NCBI RefSeq assembly: GCF_001269655.1
Contig: NZ_LHVE01000004.1
Location: 1 to 64,000 of the forward strand
DNA length: 64,000 nt
Reading direction: 5' to 3'
Origin: Pseudomonas thivervalensis
GTDB lineage: Bacteria > Pseudomonadota > Gammaproteobacteria > Pseudomonadales > Pseudomonadaceae
Part shown: piece by piece, positions 29,390 through 45,945 of the stretch
Position numbering within the stretch: the stretch's first letter is position 1
Layout: every line of letters starts with the position of its first letter
Notes under the pieces: generated by a model
What the model saw: only the letters and a program-made list of their open reading frames with translations
What the model was told of the DNA's origin: nothing
The model's database searches: none
Program-made: the position numbers and the translations under genes

Positions 29390-30520
29390 ATGGCTAACGT
29401 GCGCGTTGCACTGGTGGCGGGGGAAGCTTCCGGTGACATTCTGGGCGCGGGCCTGATGCGAGCGCTCAAGGCGCAGCACCCCGCGGTGGAATTCATCGGG
29501 GTCGGCGGACCGTTGATGCAGGCCGAGGGCCTGACCTCCTATTTTCCGATGGAGCGCCTGTCGGTGATGGGCCTGGTGGAAGTGCTCGGTCGCCTGCGCG
29601 AGCTGCTGGCCCGGCGCAAGAAGCTGATCCAGACCCTGATCGACGAAAAACCGGATGTGTTCATCGGCATCGATGCGCCGGATTTCACCCTCAATATCGA
29701 ACTCAAGTTGCGCCAGGCCGGGATCAAGACCGTGCACTACGTCAGCCCGTCGGTCTGGGCCTGGCGGCAGAAGCGGGTGCTGAAGATCCGCGAAGGTTGC
29801 GACCTGATGCTGACGCTGCTGCCGTTCGAGGCCAGGTTCTACGAAGAAAAGGGCGTGCCGGTGCGGTTTGTCGGGCATACCCTGGCCGATGCCATTCCCC
29901 TGGAAGCCGACCGCGAAGCGGCTCGCCAAGCGTTGGGCCTGCCCGACGGACCGCTGGTGGCCTTGATGCCCGGCAGCCGGGGCGGCGAAGTGAGTCGTCT
30001 GGGTGGCTTGTTCTTCGACGCCGCCGAGCGCCTGCGGACGATGCGCCCTGGTGTGCGTTTTGTCCTGCCGTGTGCCAGTCCGCAGCGCCGCGTCCAGCTG
30101 GAAGCCCTGCTGGTCGGTCGGGATTTGCCGGTGACGTTGCTCGACGGTCGTTCCCATGACGCGCTGGCGGCCTGTGATGCCGTGTTGATTGCCTCCGGCA
30201 CTGCTACCCTTGAGGCGTTGCTGTTCAAACGCCCGATGGTGGTTGCCTATCGCCTGGCACCGCTGACATTCTGGATTCTCAAGCGCATGGTCAAGAGCCC
30301 CTACGTGTCCTTGCCGAACCTGCTGGCCCAGCGCCTGTTGGTGCCTGAGCTGCTGCAGGACGAGGCGACCGCCGAGGCGCTGGCCAATACGCTGTCGCCC
30401 TTGATCGACGGTGGCGAGGAACAGACCCGGGGCTTTGACGAAATCCATCGTACCCTGCGTCGCGATGCCTCCAACCAGGCGGCTGACGCGGTACTGACCC
30501 TGATTGGCGCAAAACCATGA
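29390..30520 (+). CDS. lpxB: lipid A disaccharide synthase
   Basis: A 376-residue GT19 glycosyltransferase that joins UDP-diacylglucosamine and lipid X. N-terminal [15 protein letters not shown], central [14 protein letters not shown] and later [12 protein letters not shown] are typical. The long in-frame extension upstream lies inside lpxA and is rejected; ATG at 29390 is 2 bases after the lpxA stop. Confidence 0.97.
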   Translation: MANVRVALVAGEASGDILGAGLMRALKAQHPAVEFIGVGGPLMQAEGLTSYFPMERLSVMGLVEVLGRLRELLARRKKLIQTLIDEKPDVFIGIDAPDFTLNIELKLRQAGIKTVHYVSPSVWAWRQKRVLKIREGCDLMLTLLPFEARFYEEKGVPVRFVGHTLADAIPLEADREAARQALGLPDGPLVALMPGSRGGEVSRLGGLFFDAAERLRTMRPGVRFVLPCASPQRRVQLEALLVGRDLPVTLLDGRSHDALAACDAVLIASGTATLEALLFKRPMVVAYRLAPLTFWILKRMVKSPYVSLPNLLAQRLLVPELLQDEATAEALANTLSPLIDGGEEQTRGFDEIHRTLRRDASNQAADAVLTLIGAKP

Positions 30521-31161
30521 GCAACGTAAAGCTACAGATGGGCCTGGACTTCAACCTGGTCGCCGAAGTGGAAGAACTGGTGGCCGGTGTCGATGAAGTG
30601 GGGCGCGGCCCGTTGTGCGGCGCGGTGGTGACGGCGGCGGTGATCCTCGACCCGAACCGGCCGATCCTGGGTCTCAATGACTCGAAGAAACTCACGGAAG
30701 CCCGTCGCGAGAAACTCTACGACGAAATCTGCGAGAAAGCCCTGAGCTGGTGCATCGCCCGGGCCGAAGTCGAAGAAATCGATGAGCTCAATATCCTGCA
30801 CGCCACCATGCTCGCCATGCAGCGTGCGGTGCAGGGCCTGCACATCACGCCGAAGCTGGCAATGATCGACGGCAATCGTTGCCCGAAACTGTCGATGCGC
30901 GCCGAAGCGGTCATCCAGGGCGACGGCAAGGTACCGGCCATCGCCGCGGCCTCGATCCTGGCGAAGGTCAGCCGGGACCGGGAAATGAGCGCCTTCGAGT
31001 TGATCTACCCAGGCTACGGCATCGGCAGCCACAAGGGCTACCCGACTCCCGTGCATCTCGAAGCCCTGGCCCGCCTTGGGCCAACGCCCATTCATCGGCG
31101 CTCGTTCGCCCCGGTGCGGCTGGCTTATGAAGCCCGTGATGGGTTGATCGAAAGGATCTAG
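30517..31161 (+). CDS. rnhB: ribonuclease HII
   Basis: A 214-residue RNase that removes ribonucleotides from RNA-DNA hybrids. The DEDD-type site starts with Asp26-Glu27 in [26 protein letters not shown] follows. Overlaps lpxB by 4 bases. A short extra N-terminus precedes MGLDFNLV, so the true start could be a little later. Confidence 0.95.
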   Translation: MSNVKLQMGLDFNLVAEVEELVAGVDEVGRGPLCGAVVTAAVILDPNRPILGLNDSKKLTEARREKLYDEICEKALSWCIARAEVEEIDELNILHATMLAMQRAVQGLHITPKLAMIDGNRCPKLSMRAEAVIQGDGKVPAIAAASILAKVSRDREMSAFELIYPGYGIGSHKGYPTPVHLEALARLGPTPIHRRSFAPVRLAYEARDGLIERI

Positions 31162-31180
31162 CGAAGGCGTCGCAATGCCC

Positions 31181-31283
31181 TGTAGGAGCTGGCGAAGCCT
31201 GCGATCTTTTGATCTTATCTTTCACTCTCGATTCAATCGGCAGTGGAAAGATCGCAGCCTCGCTTCGCTCGACAGCTCCTACA
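31181..31283. repeat. REP pair (type III), inverted
   Basis: Arms TGTAGGAGCTGGCGAAGCCT and the complementary GACAGCTCCTACA, with internal GCGATCTTTTGATC / GATCGCAGCC. A third REP family, seen again at 56246-56343. It separates rnhB from dnaE. Confidence 0.85.
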
Positions 31284-31347
31284 TGTTTTACCCAAGGCCC
31301 GGTACAATCCGGGCCTTGTTGTTTTCATGACTTAACGCAGGATCACT

Positions 31348-34300
31348 ATGCCGGCTTCATTCGTTCATCTACGCCTGCACACTGAATACTCCCTGGTCGA
31401 CGGTCTGGTGCGGATCAAGCCCCTGGTCAAGACCCTGGTGGGCATGAACATGCCTGCCGTGGCGGTCACCGACCAGAACAACATGTGTTCGCTGGTCAAG
31501 TTCTACAAGGCCGCCATGGGCGCGGGGATCAAGCCGATCTGTGGCGCCGACCTGTGGCTGTCGAACAAGGACCCGGACGCGCCGCTGAGCCGGATCAGCC
31601 TGTTGGTGATGAACGCCGTGGGTTACCGCAACCTCACCGAGCTGATCTCCCGTGGCTTTATCGATGGCCAGCGCAACGGCTCGATCATCATCGAGCGCGA
31701 GTGGGTGGCCGAGGCCAGCGAAGGGCTGATCATGCTGTCGGCAGCCAAGGAAGGTGAAATCGGCCTGGCCCTGCTCAGTGGCAACCCCGACGAAGCCGAG
31801 ACCCTGGCCCGAGACTGGATGTCGGTGTTCCCGGATCGCTTCTACATCGAAGTGCAGCGCACCAGCCGTCCCAATGACGAAGAGCACCTGCATGCCGCCG
31901 TGGCCCTGGCCGACAAGATCGGCGCGCCGCTGGTGGCGACCAACGACGTGCGGTTCATCAAGCAGGAAGATTTCGAAGCCCACGAAACGCGGGTTTGCAT
32001 TGGTGAGGGCCGCGCCCTCGACGACCCGCGTCGGTCGAAGAACTACAGCAACCAACAATACCTCAAGAGCGCCGAGGAAATGGCCGAGTTGTTCAGCGAC
32101 CTGCCCGAGGCGCTGGAAAACACCGTCGAGATCGCCAAGCGCTGCAACATCGACGTGAAGCTGGGCAAGCATTTCCTGCCCAACTTCCCGATTCCCGATG
32201 GCATGACCATCGACGAATATTTCCGCAAGGTGTCCTTCGACGGTCTCGAAGAGCGCCTTAGCGTGCTATTGCCCAAGGACACCACCGAAGACTACGAGGC
32301 CAAGCGCCAGGTCTATGTCGATCGGTTGAATTTCGAACTGGATATCATCATCCAGATGGGTTTCCCCGGTTACTTCCTGATCGTGATGGACTTCATCCAG
32401 TGGGCCAAGAACAACGGCGTACCGGTGGGTCCAGGCCGTGGATCGGGTGCCGGGTCGCTGGTGGCCTATGTGCAGAAGATCACCGACCTCGACCCGTTGG
32501 AATATGACCTGCTGTTCGAACGTTTCCTCAACCCGGAACGGGTTTCGATGCCGGACTTCGACGTCGACTTCTGCATGGACGGTCGCGACCGGGTGATCGA
32601 CTACGTGGCCGAGAAGTATGGCCGCAACGCCGTGAGCCAGATCATCACCTTCGGTTCCATGGCCGCCAAGGCGGTGGTACGTGACGTGGCGCGGGTGCAG
32701 GGCAAGTCCTACGGCCTGGCGGATCGTCTGTCGAAGATGATCCCGTTTGAAGTCGGCATGACCTTGGAAAAAGCCTACGAGCAGGAAGAAATCCTGCGGG
32801 ACTTCATCAAGGTCGATGAAGAGGCTGCGGAAATCTGGGAGATGGCCCGCAAGCTCGAAGGCGTGGTGCGTAACGTCGGCAAGCACGCCGGCGGCGTGGT
32901 GATCGCGCCGACCAAGCTGACGGATTTCTCGCCGATCTATTGCGACGAAGAAGGCGATGGCCTGGTGACCCAGTTCGACAAGGATGACGTCGAGGCGGCG
33001 GGACTGGTGAAGTTCGACTTCCTCGGCCTGCGGACCCTGACCATCATCGACTGGGCGCTGAAAACCATCAACCGCGACCGGGCCAAGGTCGGCGAAGAAC
33101 CGCTGGACATTGCCTTCATCCCGCTGGATGACAAGCCGACCTACAGCCTGCTGCAAAAAGCCGAAACCACGGCGGTGTTCCAGCTTGAATCCCGGGGCAT
33201 GAAGGAGCTGATCAAGAAGCTCAAGCCCGACTGCCTGGAAGACCTGATCGCACTGGTGGCCCTGTTCCGTCCGGGGCCTCTGCAATCGGGCATGGTGGAT
33301 GACTTCATCAACCGTAAGCACGGTCGCGCCGAGCTGGCGTACCCGCACTCGGATTATCAGTACGAAGGCTTGAAACCGGTGCTCGCACCGACCTACGGCA
33401 TCATCCTGTATCAGGAACAGGTGATGCAGATTGCCCAGGTCATGGCCGGTTATACCCTCGGCGGCGCGGACATGCTGCGTCGGGCGATGGGTAAGAAAAA
33501 GCCCGAGGAAATGGCCAAGCAACGCGGCGGTTTCATTGAGGGTTGCGCCACCAACGGCATCGACCCTGACCTGGCTGGTAACATTTTCGACCTGGTGGAA
33601 AAATTCGCCGGCTACGGCTTCAACAAGTCCCACTCCGCCGCCTATGGCCTGGTGTCGTACCAGACTGCATGGTTGAAGGCGCATTACCCGGCGCCATTCA
33701 TGGCCGCGGTACTGTCGGCGGATATGCACAACACCGACAAGGTCGTGACCTTGATCGAAGAAGTGCGGACCATGAAGTTGCGCCTCGACGCACCGGACGT
33801 GAACGCCTCGGAGTTCAAGTTCACGGTGAACGACGAAGGCCGCATCATCTATGGCCTCGGTGCGATCAAGGGCGTGGGCGAGGGGCCGGTGGAAGCCATC
33901 ACCGAAGCGCGCCAGGACGGGCCGTTCAAGGACTTGTTCGATTTCTGCGCCCGGGTTGACCTCAAGCGCATCAACAAGCGCACCCTCGACGGTTTGATCC
34001 GCAGTGGTGCCCTGGATCGGCTCGGACCTTATTTCCAGGATGAGCCCAAGGCCTACCAGGCCAACATCGACCGCAACCGCGCGGTGTTGCTGGCGGCGAT
34101 GGAGGAGGCGATCAAGGCCGCCGAACAGACCGCCCGTACCCATGACAGCGGCCACGCCGACCTGTTTGGCGGGCTGTTCGTCGAAGAGGACGCCGATGTC
34201 TACGGCAACCATCGCAAGGCCAAGGAACTGACCCTCAAGGAACGCCTCAAGGGTGAGAAAGACACCCTGGGCCTGTACCTCACCGGCCACCCGATCGACG

Positions 34301-34869
34301 AATACGAAGGCGAGATCCGCCGTTTCGCCCGTCAGCGCATCATTGACCTGAAGCCGGCGCGCGACACCCAGACGGTCGCCGGCATGATCATCGCCCTGCG
34401 GGTGATGAAGAACAAAAAGGGCGACAAGATGGGCTTCATCACCCTCGACGACCGCTCCGGGCGTATCGAGGCCTCATTGTTCGCCGATGCGTTCCACTCG
34501 GCCCAGTCGCTGTTGCAGACCGACGCGATGGTGGTGGTGGAAGGCGAGGTCAGCAATGATGACTTCTCCGGTGGCCTGCGGCTGCGGGTCAAGCGGGTGA
34601 TGAGCATGGAAGATGCCCGTACCAACCTGGCCGAGAGCCTGCGCCTGAAGTTGCAGACCCAGGACCTCAAGGGCGATCAGCTACGCTGGTTGGGCGAATT
34701 GTTCAAGCGCCATCGCGGTGCCTGTCCAATCACCATGGAGTACGTACGCCCCGATGCCAAGGCCGTGCTGCAGTTCGGCGAAGGCTGGCGGATCGATCCG
34801 GCGGATGCGTTGATTCAAGCCTTGCGTGACCAGTTCGGCAAAGACAACGTCTTCCTCCAATACCGTTGA
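31348..34869 (+). CDS. dnaE: DNA polymerase III alpha subunit
   Basis: A 1173-residue replicative polymerase of the C family. The N-terminal PHP domain opens with [13 protein letters not shown]; the polymerase active site [15 protein letters not shown] is near residue 405; the helix-hairpin-helix and OB-fold domains lie in the last 350 residues. Full length, no disruption. Confidence 0.98.
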   Translation: MPASFVHLRLHTEYSLVDGLVRIKPLVKTLVGMNMPAVAVTDQNNMCSLVKFYKAAMGAGIKPICGADLWLSNKDPDAPLSRISLLVMNAVGYRNLTELISRGFIDGQRNGSIIIEREWVAEASEGLIMLSAAKEGEIGLALLSGNPDEAETLARDWMSVFPDRFYIEVQRTSRPNDEEHLHAAVALADKIGAPLVATNDVRFIKQEDFEAHETRVCIGEGRALDDPRRSKNYSNQQYLKSAEEMAELFSDLPEALENTVEIAKRCNIDVKLGKHFLPNFPIPDGMTIDEYFRKVSFDGLEERLSVLLPKDTTEDYEAKRQVYVDRLNFELDIIIQMGFPGYFLIVMDFIQWAKNNGVPVGPGRGSGAGSLVAYVQKITDLDPLEYDLLFERFLNPERVSMPDFDVDFCMDGRDRVIDYVAEKYGRNAVSQIITFGSMAAKAVVRDVARVQGKSYGLADRLSKMIPFEVGMTLEKAYEQEEILRDFIKVDEEAAEIWEMARKLEGVVRNVGKHAGGVVIAPTKLTDFSPIYCDEEGDGLVTQFDKDDVEAAGLVKFDFLGLRTLTIIDWALKTINRDRAKVGEEPLDIAFIPLDDKPTYSLLQKAETTAVFQLESRGMKELIKKLKPDCLEDLIALVALFRPGPLQSGMVDDFINRKHGRAELAYPHSDYQYEGLKPVLAPTYGIILYQEQVMQIAQVMAGYTLGGADMLRRAMGKKKPEEMAKQRGGFIEGCATNGIDPDLAGNIFDLVEKFAGYGFNKSHSAAYGLVSYQTAWLKAHYPAPFMAAVLSADMHNTDKVVTLIEEVRTMKLRLDAPDVNASEFKFTVNDEGRIIYGLGAIKGVGEGPVEAITEARQDGPFKDLFDFCARVDLKRINKRTLDGLIRSGALDRLGPYFQDEPKAYQANIDRNRAVLLAAMEEAIKAAEQTARTHDSGHADLFGGLFVEEDADVYGNHRKAKELTLKERLKGEKDTLGLYLTGHPIDEYEGEIRRFARQRIIDLKPARDTQTVAGMIIALRVMKNKKGDKMGFITLDDRSGRIEASLFADAFHSAQSLLQTDAMVVVEGEVSNDDFSGGLRLRVKRVMSMEDARTNLAESLRLKLQTQDLKGDQLRWLGELFKRHRGACPITMEYVRPDAKAVLQFGEGWRIDPADALIQALRDQFGKDNVFLQYR

Positions 34870-35018
34870 CGGCCAGGGGCCACTGTTGAAACCGGAATGC
34901 CCCTGATCTCGACCCGAATTTTTAATCTCGACCTGAACGCGCCTCTCCCTTAAGGTAGGCGCGAATAGACAACCGGCCGGCCCAAGCTCTCTTGGACGTC
35001 GACCCAAGACGGACGCCT

Positions 35019-35966
35019 ATGAACCCGAATTTTCTAGATTTCGAACAGCCGATCGCCGACCTGCAAGCCAAGATCGAAGAGTTGCGCTTGGTCGGTAATG
35101 ACAATTCGCTGAATATCGGCGATGAAATCTCTCGTCTGCAGGACAAAAGCCGCACGCTGACCGAAGACATCTTCGGCAAGCTGACCAGCTGGCAGATCGC
35201 CCGCCTGGCGCGTCACCCGCGTCGTCCCTACACCCTGGACTACATCGACCACATCTTTACCGAGTTCGATGAGCTGCACGGCGACCGCCACTTCTCCGAC
35301 GACGCCGCGATCGTCGGCGGCGTTGCCCGCCTGGACGAGCAGCCGGTGATGGTCATCGGCCATCAGAAAGGCCGCGAAGTCCGCGAGAAGGTGCGCCGCA
35401 ACTTCGGCATGCCGCGTCCGGAAGGCTACCGCAAGGCGTGCCGCCTGATGGAAATGGCCGAGCGCTTCAAAATGCCGATCCTGACCTTCATCGACACCCC
35501 GGGCGCCTACCCGGGCATCGACGCCGAAGAGCGCAACCAGAGCGAAGCGATTGCCTGGAACCTGCGCGTCATGGCGCGCCTGAAAACCCCGATCATCGCC
35601 ACCGTGATCGGTGAAGGTGGTTCCGGCGGTGCATTGGCCATCGGTGTCTGCGACCAGTTGAACATGCTGCAATATTCCACTTATGCGGTGATCTCGCCGG
35701 AAGGCTGCGCCTCGATCCTGTGGAAAACCGCCGAGAAGGCGCCGGATGCCGCCGAAGCCATGGGCATTACCGCCGAGCGTCTCAAGGGCCTGGGCATCGT
35801 GGATAAAGTGATCAACGAACCAGTGGGCGGCGCCCATCGCGACCCGGCTGCGGCGGCGGCGCTGATCCGTGCCGAGCTGAGCTCGCAGTTGTCGATGCTC
35901 AAGAAGTTCGACAACGACGCGCTGCTGACCCGTCGCTACGAGCGGTTGATGAGCTACGGTCTCTGA
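35019..35966 (+). CDS. accA: acetyl-CoA carboxylase carboxyltransferase alpha subunit
   Basis: A 315-residue subunit that works with AccD to carboxylate acetyl-CoA in the first step of fatty acid synthesis. The [15 protein letters not shown] and [18 protein letters not shown] motifs are present. Start at [16 protein letters not shown] matches the family; the upstream gap of 149 bases after dnaE carries no visible gene. Confidence 0.97.
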   Translation: MNPNFLDFEQPIADLQAKIEELRLVGNDNSLNIGDEISRLQDKSRTLTEDIFGKLTSWQIARLARHPRRPYTLDYIDHIFTEFDELHGDRHFSDDAAIVGGVARLDEQPVMVIGHQKGREVREKVRRNFGMPRPEGYRKACRLMEMAERFKMPILTFIDTPGAYPGIDAEERNQSEAIAWNLRVMARLKTPIIATVIGEGGSGGALAIGVCDQLNMLQYSTYAVISPEGCASILWKTAEKAPDAAEAMGITAERLKGLGIVDKVINEPVGGAHRDPAAAAALIRAELSSQLSMLKKFDNDALLTRRYERLMSYGL

Positions 35967-35982
35967 TCTGACTGCAATACCA

Positions 35983-36072
35983 TGTGGGAGCGAGCCTGCT
36001 CGCGATAGCGGTTTAACATTCAACAAATGAGTTGACTGATATACCGCCATCGCGAGCAGGCTCGCTCCCACA
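35983..36072. repeat. REP pair (type I), inverted
   Basis: Arms TGTGGGAGCGAGCCTGCTCG and complement. The loop base is C where the 2.9-kb copy has T, in both arms (GCCTGC / GCAGGC), a compensating pair of changes. It lies between accA and tilS. Confidence 0.88.
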
Positions 36073-36097
36073 GTTGTTTGTGCCGAGGCTGACTCCT

Positions 36098-37423
36098 ATG
36101 AACTCAAGCGCGGATCTGCCAACCCGGCTCCTCACACAGCTATCTCCCTGGCGCAACGCCGCCACCTGGCGCATCGCCTTCTCCGGCGGCCTCGACTCCA
36201 CCGTCCTGCTGCACCTGCTCGTCACCCTTTCGCAACACCAATCCCTGCCCGCGCTGAGCGCTATCCATGTGCATCACGGACTCCAGGCAGTGGCCGAGGC
36301 GTGGCCGGATCATTGCCGTTCGGTCTGTGCAGCCCTGGGCGTGCCGTTGGACGTGGTAAATGTGCAAGTGCGCCCCGGTGCCAGTGTCGAGCGCGCCGCC
36401 CGAGAGGCGCGTTACGCTGCCTTTGTCGCGGCGATCCACAGCAATGAAGTGTTACTCACCGCCCAACATCGTGATGACCAGGCCGAAACCCTGTTGTTTC
36501 GCCTGCTGCGGGGGGCGGGGGCGAGGGGCTTGGCGGCGATGCCACGGCAGCGTCCTTTGGGTCAGGGGCGACTGCTGCGGCCGTTGCTCGACGTTTCCCG
36601 CGCGGAGCTGGAGGTCTATGCAGCGCAACAGGGTTTGACTTGGATTGACGACCCGTCCAATGACGACCACCGATATGCGCGCAATTACCTGCGCCAGCGG
36701 GTTTTTCCTGTGCTGGCCGAGCAGTGGCCGCAAGTCTCGGCGACCCTGGCACGCAGCGCGGCGCACATGGGGGAAGCCCAAGGTCTGCTCGACGACTTGG
36801 CGCGCATCGACCTGGCCCAGGCCGAGACTCCGAGCGCGTTCGACTGGCTCGGGCAGCCATCCCTGGCGCTGGCGCCACTGCGGGCGTTGTCGCCGGCCCG
36901 GCAGCGCAACGCGTTGAGCCACTGGCTGACGCCGCTGACCCTGCTGCCCGACAGCGATCACTGGGCGGGCTGGGATTCGTTGCGCGATGCCGCGGACGAT
37001 GCCCGGCCGATCTGGCGTCTGGCCGGCGGTGAGCTGCACCGGGCCGGCGGGCGGGTCTGGTGGTTATCCGACCACTGGCTATGCCAGTCGCCAGGCACCG
37101 TCGACTGGGCGGATCCGGCGGTTCCGCTGCGCTTGCCTGGCAATGGCCGGGTGGCGCTCACCGGCAAGCGGCCTGCGGGACCGCTCAGCGTGCGCTATCG
37201 TCAAGGCGGCGAGGTGATGGCATTGGCGGGGCGGGGTCATCGTGATCTCAAGCGTTTGCTCAATGAAAAGGGTGTGCCGGCGTTCGTTCGTGGCCGATTG
37301 CCGTTGCTTTATCAGGGCGAGCAATTGCTGGCGGTGGCCAACCTCGCCGGGCTCGATGCACAGGCTGATGGCAGTTGGCAATTGACCTGGACGCCAGGAA
37401 ACCAAGATCTGGGTTTGAGCTGA
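36098..37423 (+). CDS. tilS: tRNA(Ile)-lysidine synthase
   Basis: A 441-residue enzyme that attaches lysine to C34 of the AUA-reading tRNA(Ile). PP-loop motif SGGLDS at residues 29-34, then a central DRHARNYLR-type segment (DDHRYARNYLRQRVFP) and the C-terminal TilS domain (ALAGRGHRDLKRLLNEKGVP). ATG at 36098 is chosen; the longer frame runs through the REP. Confidence 0.95.
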   Translation: MNSSADLPTRLLTQLSPWRNAATWRIAFSGGLDSTVLLHLLVTLSQHQSLPALSAIHVHHGLQAVAEAWPDHCRSVCAALGVPLDVVNVQVRPGASVERAAREARYAAFVAAIHSNEVLLTAQHRDDQAETLLFRLLRGAGARGLAAMPRQRPLGQGRLLRPLLDVSRAELEVYAAQQGLTWIDDPSNDDHRYARNYLRQRVFPVLAEQWPQVSATLARSAAHMGEAQGLLDDLARIDLAQAETPSAFDWLGQPSLALAPLRALSPARQRNALSHWLTPLTLLPDSDHWAGWDSLRDAADDARPIWRLAGGELHRAGGRVWWLSDHWLCQSPGTVDWADPAVPLRLPGNGRVALTGKRPAGPLSVRYRQGGEVMALAGRGHRDLKRLLNEKGVPAFVRGRLPLLYQGEQLLAVANLAGLDAQADGSWQLTWTPGNQDLGLS

Positions 37424-37443
37424 AAGGGGCTTTCCGGTAGACT
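37415..37443 (+). promoter_or_regulatory. candidate pyrG promoter
   Basis: TTGAGC (37415-37420), 17 bases, TAGACT (37438-37443), overlapping the end of tilS. The leader to the pyrG ATG would be about 245 bases, with no gene seen in it (37424-37697). Confidence 0.5.
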
Positions 37444-37676
37444 ACGCTCCCTTCTTGATACAACTTCTGTGGATTCGCCTGAATTGCAGGAGTTGCCGAT
37501 TACCAAGCAGTCTTTGCTGGGCGATTCCAAAAAATGTGTAGCGAGCAACGTACCGGTGATTTCACTTCCGGTCTGTCCCAACGCGGCGGTTTTTTTGAAA
37601 GGTGCACTGTGATTAATGCAGGTGATCGGGGGCTTCGGCCTTCCTTCGCTTTCCCCGGCGGCTCGGACCGCTTTAA

Positions 37677-40190
<2,514 letters not shown>

Positions 40191-40282
40191 CCGGTAAAGT
40201 ACCGCTCGATAAACGCTCTGGCCTGCGGGCCGGGCGTTATCGTCGGCAAGCCTGCCTGCTGCTCTCTACCCGCCGACGGTAA

Positions 40283-41623
<1,341 letters not shown>

Positions 41624-41664
41624 GCGGTAAATGGTAAAAAGACAGCGGGTTAGGTCGCAGAAGT

Positions 41665-41682
41665 CGCCATGGTGGCGGTTTT
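41665..41682 (+). terminator. weak hairpin after eno
   Basis: CGCCA-TGG-TGGCG followed by GTTTTG. A larger hairpin, with core AAGCCTGG/CCAGGCTT, lies about 45 bases further on without a T run. Either could form the eno mRNA end. Confidence 0.4.
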
Positions 41683-41794
41683 GCCTCTAATCTGATGCCT
41701 TATCAAGCACAAGCCTGGGTTCTCCAGGCTTCGTGCTATCAGACGCTTCAAAGTTTGGCATGGCGGTCTTTTTTCACTGGATACCTGATATTCG

Positions 41795-42073
41795 ATGCGC
41801 AGTCCCAATTGGTTGTTTCTTGTCTTGCTCCTGTTGCTGGCCGGCCTGCAGTACCGCCTGTGGGTGGGTAATGGCAGCCTGGCGCAAGTGGCCGACCTGA
41901 CTCAGCAAATTGCCGATCAACACGCCGAGAACGAGGCGCTGCTGGAGCGTAATCGAGTGATGGACGCCGAAGTGACCGAACTGAAAAAAGGCATGGAGAC
42001 CGTTGAAGAACGGGCTCGACATGAACTGGGCATGGTCAAGGAGGGCGAAACCCTCTACCAGTTGGCCCAATGA
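41795..42073 (+). CDS. ftsB: cell division protein FtsB
   Basis: A 92-residue bitopic membrane protein of the divisome (FtsQLB complex). One membrane segment at about residues 5-22 (WLFLVLLLLLAGLQYRLW), then a coiled coil (about 30-70) and the short periplasmic end ELGMVKEGETLYQL. Overlaps ispD by 4 bases. Confidence 0.95.
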   Translation: MRSPNWLFLVLLLLLAGLQYRLWVGNGSLAQVADLTQQIADQHAENEALLERNRVMDAEVTELKKGMETVEERARHELGMVKEGETLYQLAQ

Positions 42074-42777
42074 GTATGCGTTTGCCGGCCTTCTGGGCCG
42101 TGATTCCTGCCGCGGGCGTTGGTGCTCGCATGGCCGCGGACCGTCCCAAGCAATACCTGCAGTTGGGCGGACTCACAATTCTTGAACACAGCCTCGGCTG
42201 TTTCCTCGATCATCCCACCGTCAAGGGGGTGGTGGTCAGCCTTGCCCACGATGATCCTTACTGGCCGACCCTGGCCTGCGCCAACGACACCCGCATCCAG
42301 CGCGTCGACGGTGGCGAACAGCGTTCGGATTCAGTGCTCAACGCCTTGCTGCACCTGCATGGGCAGGGCGCCGATGATCACGACTGGGTGCTGGTGCACG
42401 ACGCCGCCCGTCCCAACCTTTCCCGGGCCGACCTGGACACGCTGCTCAGCGAGTTGGCGAACGATCCGGTCGGCGGCCTGCTGGCCGTCCCGGCGCGCGA
42501 CACCCTCAAGCGCGTCGACAAGCATGGCCGGGTATTGGAAACGGTTGATCGCAGCGTGATCTGGCAAGCCTACACGCCGCAGATGTTCCGCCTCGGTGCC
42601 TTGCATCGGGCCCTGGCCGACAGCCTGGTGGCGGACGCGGTGATTACCGACGAAGCGTCCGCGATGGAATGGGCGGGGCAGGCGCCTCGGTTGATCGAAG
42701 GGCGGGCGGATAACATCAAGGTCACCCGGCCGGAAGACCTGGAGTGGTTGCGCCAGCGGTGGGCGAATCGGCGTTAA
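42070..42777 (+). CDS. ispD: 2-C-methyl-D-erythritol 4-phosphate cytidylyltransferase
   Basis: A 235-residue enzyme of the MEP pathway, adding CMP to MEP. N-terminal VIPAAGVGARMAADRPKQYL is the nucleotide-binding loop, and VHDAARPNLSRADLD follows. ispF, usually its neighbour, is 3 kb away across the formaldehyde genes. Confidence 0.96.
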   Translation: MSMRLPAFWAVIPAAGVGARMAADRPKQYLQLGGLTILEHSLGCFLDHPTVKGVVVSLAHDDPYWPTLACANDTRIQRVDGGEQRSDSVLNALLHLHGQGADDHDWVLVHDAARPNLSRADLDTLLSELANDPVGGLLAVPARDTLKRVDKHGRVLETVDRSVIWQAYTPQMFRLGALHRALADSLVADAVITDEASAMEWAGQAPRLIEGRADNIKVTRPEDLEWLRQRWANRR

Positions 42778-42803
42778 GCGACAAATGGAGGCGTCTTCTG
42801 GAT

Positions 42804-42904
42804 CGCCATCGCGAGCAGGCTCGCTCCCACAAGGAATTTTGGCTGTACACAAAATTTGTATCCGCTGAAGATCCACTGTGGGAGCGAGCCTGCTCGCGAT
42901 AGCA
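42804..42904. repeat. REP pair (type I), outward arrangement
   Basis: Copies at 42804-42831 and 42877-42904 are inverted, but the CCCACA/TGTGGG ends face each other, the reverse of the other pairs in this window. The 45-base spacer is A/T-rich. Confidence 0.85.
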
Positions 42905-42931
42905 ATCGCCCAGGCAATATAAAAGCAAGAG

Positions 42932-43828
42932 TTACCCCCGGTACTCCGGCCGCTCAGCCAACCCTTCCTTCAAATAATCCACCAACTTGCGCACCTTCGG
43001 CGACAGATGCCGCTGCTGCGGATACAACGCCCAAACCGCTGTATTCGGCGGCTGATGAGCCTCCAGCAGCGAGATCAACGCACCGCTGTGCAAATGCTCC
43101 AACACGTAATAGTCCGGCAACTGACACAACCCCACCCCTTGCAGCGCCGCGTCGAGCACCGCTTGCCCGCTGTTGCAGCGCCAGTTTCCTTGAACGCGCT
43201 GGGAAAACTCCCGCCCGTTCTGCTCCAGTTGCCAGATGTCGGAGCTGCCGATCAGGCAATTGTGGCGGCTCAGCTCCGACAAGCTGTGGGGCCGGCCGTA
43301 GCGTTCCAGGTAAGAGGGCGATGCGCACACGTACATGCGTCGTGGCGCCAGGCGCGTGGCGACCAGGCGAGAGTCCTGCAAACGACCCAGGCGAATCGCC
43401 AGGTCCAGGCCTTCATGCACCAGGTCCAGCTGACGATTGCTCAGCTCGATGTCGACCCGCAACTGCGGGTACAGCCCCATGAACCGCGTCACCAACGGCA
43501 CGATAAACCGCTCGCCATAGGCCACGGCACAGGTCATGCGCAGCATGCCCTTGGGTTCGCTGGTCAGGTCGCCGACGGCTCGCAGTGCTTCCTCGCGTCC
43601 GTCCTGCAGGCGCTGGCAATGCTGCAAGAAGGTCTGTCCGGCTTCGGTCAACGTCACCCGACGGGTACTGCGGTACAGCAAGCGTGTTTGCAGACGCTCT
43701 TCAAGCCGTACGATTTGTCGACTGATATGAGATGACGACACCCCGAGACGTTCGGCGGCGGCGGTGAATTGGCTGCATTCGGCCACGGCCACGAACTCGT
43801 CGATGCCTTCCCAGCGGTTATCAGACAT
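42932..43828 (-). CDS. LysR-type regulator next to adhC
   Basis: A 298-residue LTTR. N-terminal winged HTH (residues about 6-65: FVAVAECSQFTAAAERLGVSSSHISRQIVRLEERL) and a C-terminal effector domain. It is divergent from adhC-fghA with a 107-base gap. In P. aeruginosa the regulator at this place (GfnR) controls glutathione-dependent formaldehyde removal, so the same role is likely here, by position and family. Confidence 0.88.
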   Translation of the reverse strand: MSDNRWEGIDEFVAVAECSQFTAAAERLGVSSSHISRQIVRLEERLQTRLLYRSTRRVTLTEAGQTFLQHCQRLQDGREEALRAVGDLTSEPKGMLRMTCAVAYGERFIVPLVTRFMGLYPQLRVDIELSNRQLDLVHEGLDLAIRLGRLQDSRLVATRLAPRRMYVCASPSYLERYGRPHSLSELSRHNCLIGSSDIWQLEQNGREFSQRVQGNWRCNSGQAVLDAALQGVGLCQLPDYYVLEHLHSGALISLLEAHQPPNTAVWALYPQQRHLSPKVRKLVDYLKEGLAERPEYRG

Positions 43829-45048
<1,220 letters not shown>

Positions 45049-45056
45049 GGTCGGTC

Positions 45057-45902
45057 ATGAGTCTGGAAAACATTTCCTGCCAGAAAAGCTTCGGCGGCTG
45101 GCACAAGCGTTACCGGCACCGTTCCGACGTGCTGGGTTGTGACATGGTGTTTGCCGTGTACCTGCCGCCGCAAGCCGAGCAGGGCGGCAAGTTGCCGGTG
45201 CTGTATTGGTTGTCTGGACTGACCTGCACCGACGAGAACTTCATGCAAAAGGCCGGCGCCCAGCGCATGGCCGCCGAGCTGGGCCTGATCATCATCGCAC
45301 CGGACACCAGCCCTCGCGGTGCCGAGGTGCCGGGCGATCCGGACAATGCCTGGGACTTCGGCCTGGGGGCGGGCTTTTATCTGAACGCCACGCAGGATCC
45401 ATGGGCGCGGCACTATCGGATGCATGACTACGTGGTGCAGGAATTGCCGGCGCTGGTCGAAGCGCATTTCCCGGCGTCGGACAAACGCGGCATCAGCGGT
45501 CATTCCATGGGCGGCCACGGTGCGCTGGTCTGCGCCTTGCGCAACCCGGGGCGTTACCGTTCGGTGTCGGCTTTTTCGCCGATCAACAATCCAATGGATT
45601 GCCCATGGGGCCAAAAGGCTTTCTCCCGTTACCTGGGGGAAGACCGCTCGAAATGGCGGGAATGGGATGCCTGTGCGTTGATTGCCGAGGCGCAGGAAAA
45701 GCTGCCATTGCTGGTGGACCAGGGAGATCGCGATGATTTCCTGGCCAACCAACTCAAGCCCGAAGCCTTGCAACAGGCGGCCAAGTCCGCCGACCATCCG
45801 TTGGCGCTGCGCCTGCAACCGGGCTACGACCACAGCTACTTCTTCATCGCCAGCTTCATTGACGACCACTTGCAGCATCATGCGCGCGCTCTAAACGCCT
45901 AA
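45057..45902 (+). CDS. fghA: S-formylglutathione hydrolase
   Basis: A 281-residue alpha/beta-hydrolase (esterase D family) that releases formate and glutathione. Nucleophile Ser150 in [10 protein letters not shown]; Asp and His of the triad are expected near QGDRDDF and YDHSYFF. Cotranscribed with adhC. Confidence 0.96.
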   Translation: MSLENISCQKSFGGWHKRYRHRSDVLGCDMVFAVYLPPQAEQGGKLPVLYWLSGLTCTDENFMQKAGAQRMAAELGLIIIAPDTSPRGAEVPGDPDNAWDFGLGAGFYLNATQDPWARHYRMHDYVVQELPALVEAHFPASDKRGISGHSMGGHGALVCALRNPGRYRSVSAFSPINNPMDCPWGQKAFSRYLGEDRSKWREWDACALIAEAQEKLPLLVDQGDRDDFLANQLKPEALQQAAKSADHPLALRLQPGYDHSYFFIASFIDDHLQHHARALNA

Positions 45903-45908
45903 TGCAGG

Positions 45909-45945
45909 TAGAATCACGCCCTGACAAAAATCGGGGCGTTTTTTT
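45909..45945 (+). promoter_or_regulatory. ispF promoter and hairpin with T run
   Basis: TAGAAT at 45909-45914 looks like a -10 box. The next bases form ACGCCC (45916-45921) / GGGCGT (45934-45939) and seven T's (45939-45945) that touch the ispF ATG. It may be the fghA terminator, an ispF leader hairpin, or both. The only possible ribosome binding site is the GGGG in the stem (45933-45936). Confidence 0.5.

Noticed and set aside
32266..34290. 674-codon frame on the minus strand across dnaE
   Set aside because: Opposite-strand shadow of dnaE; His-, Gln- and Val-rich without motifs.
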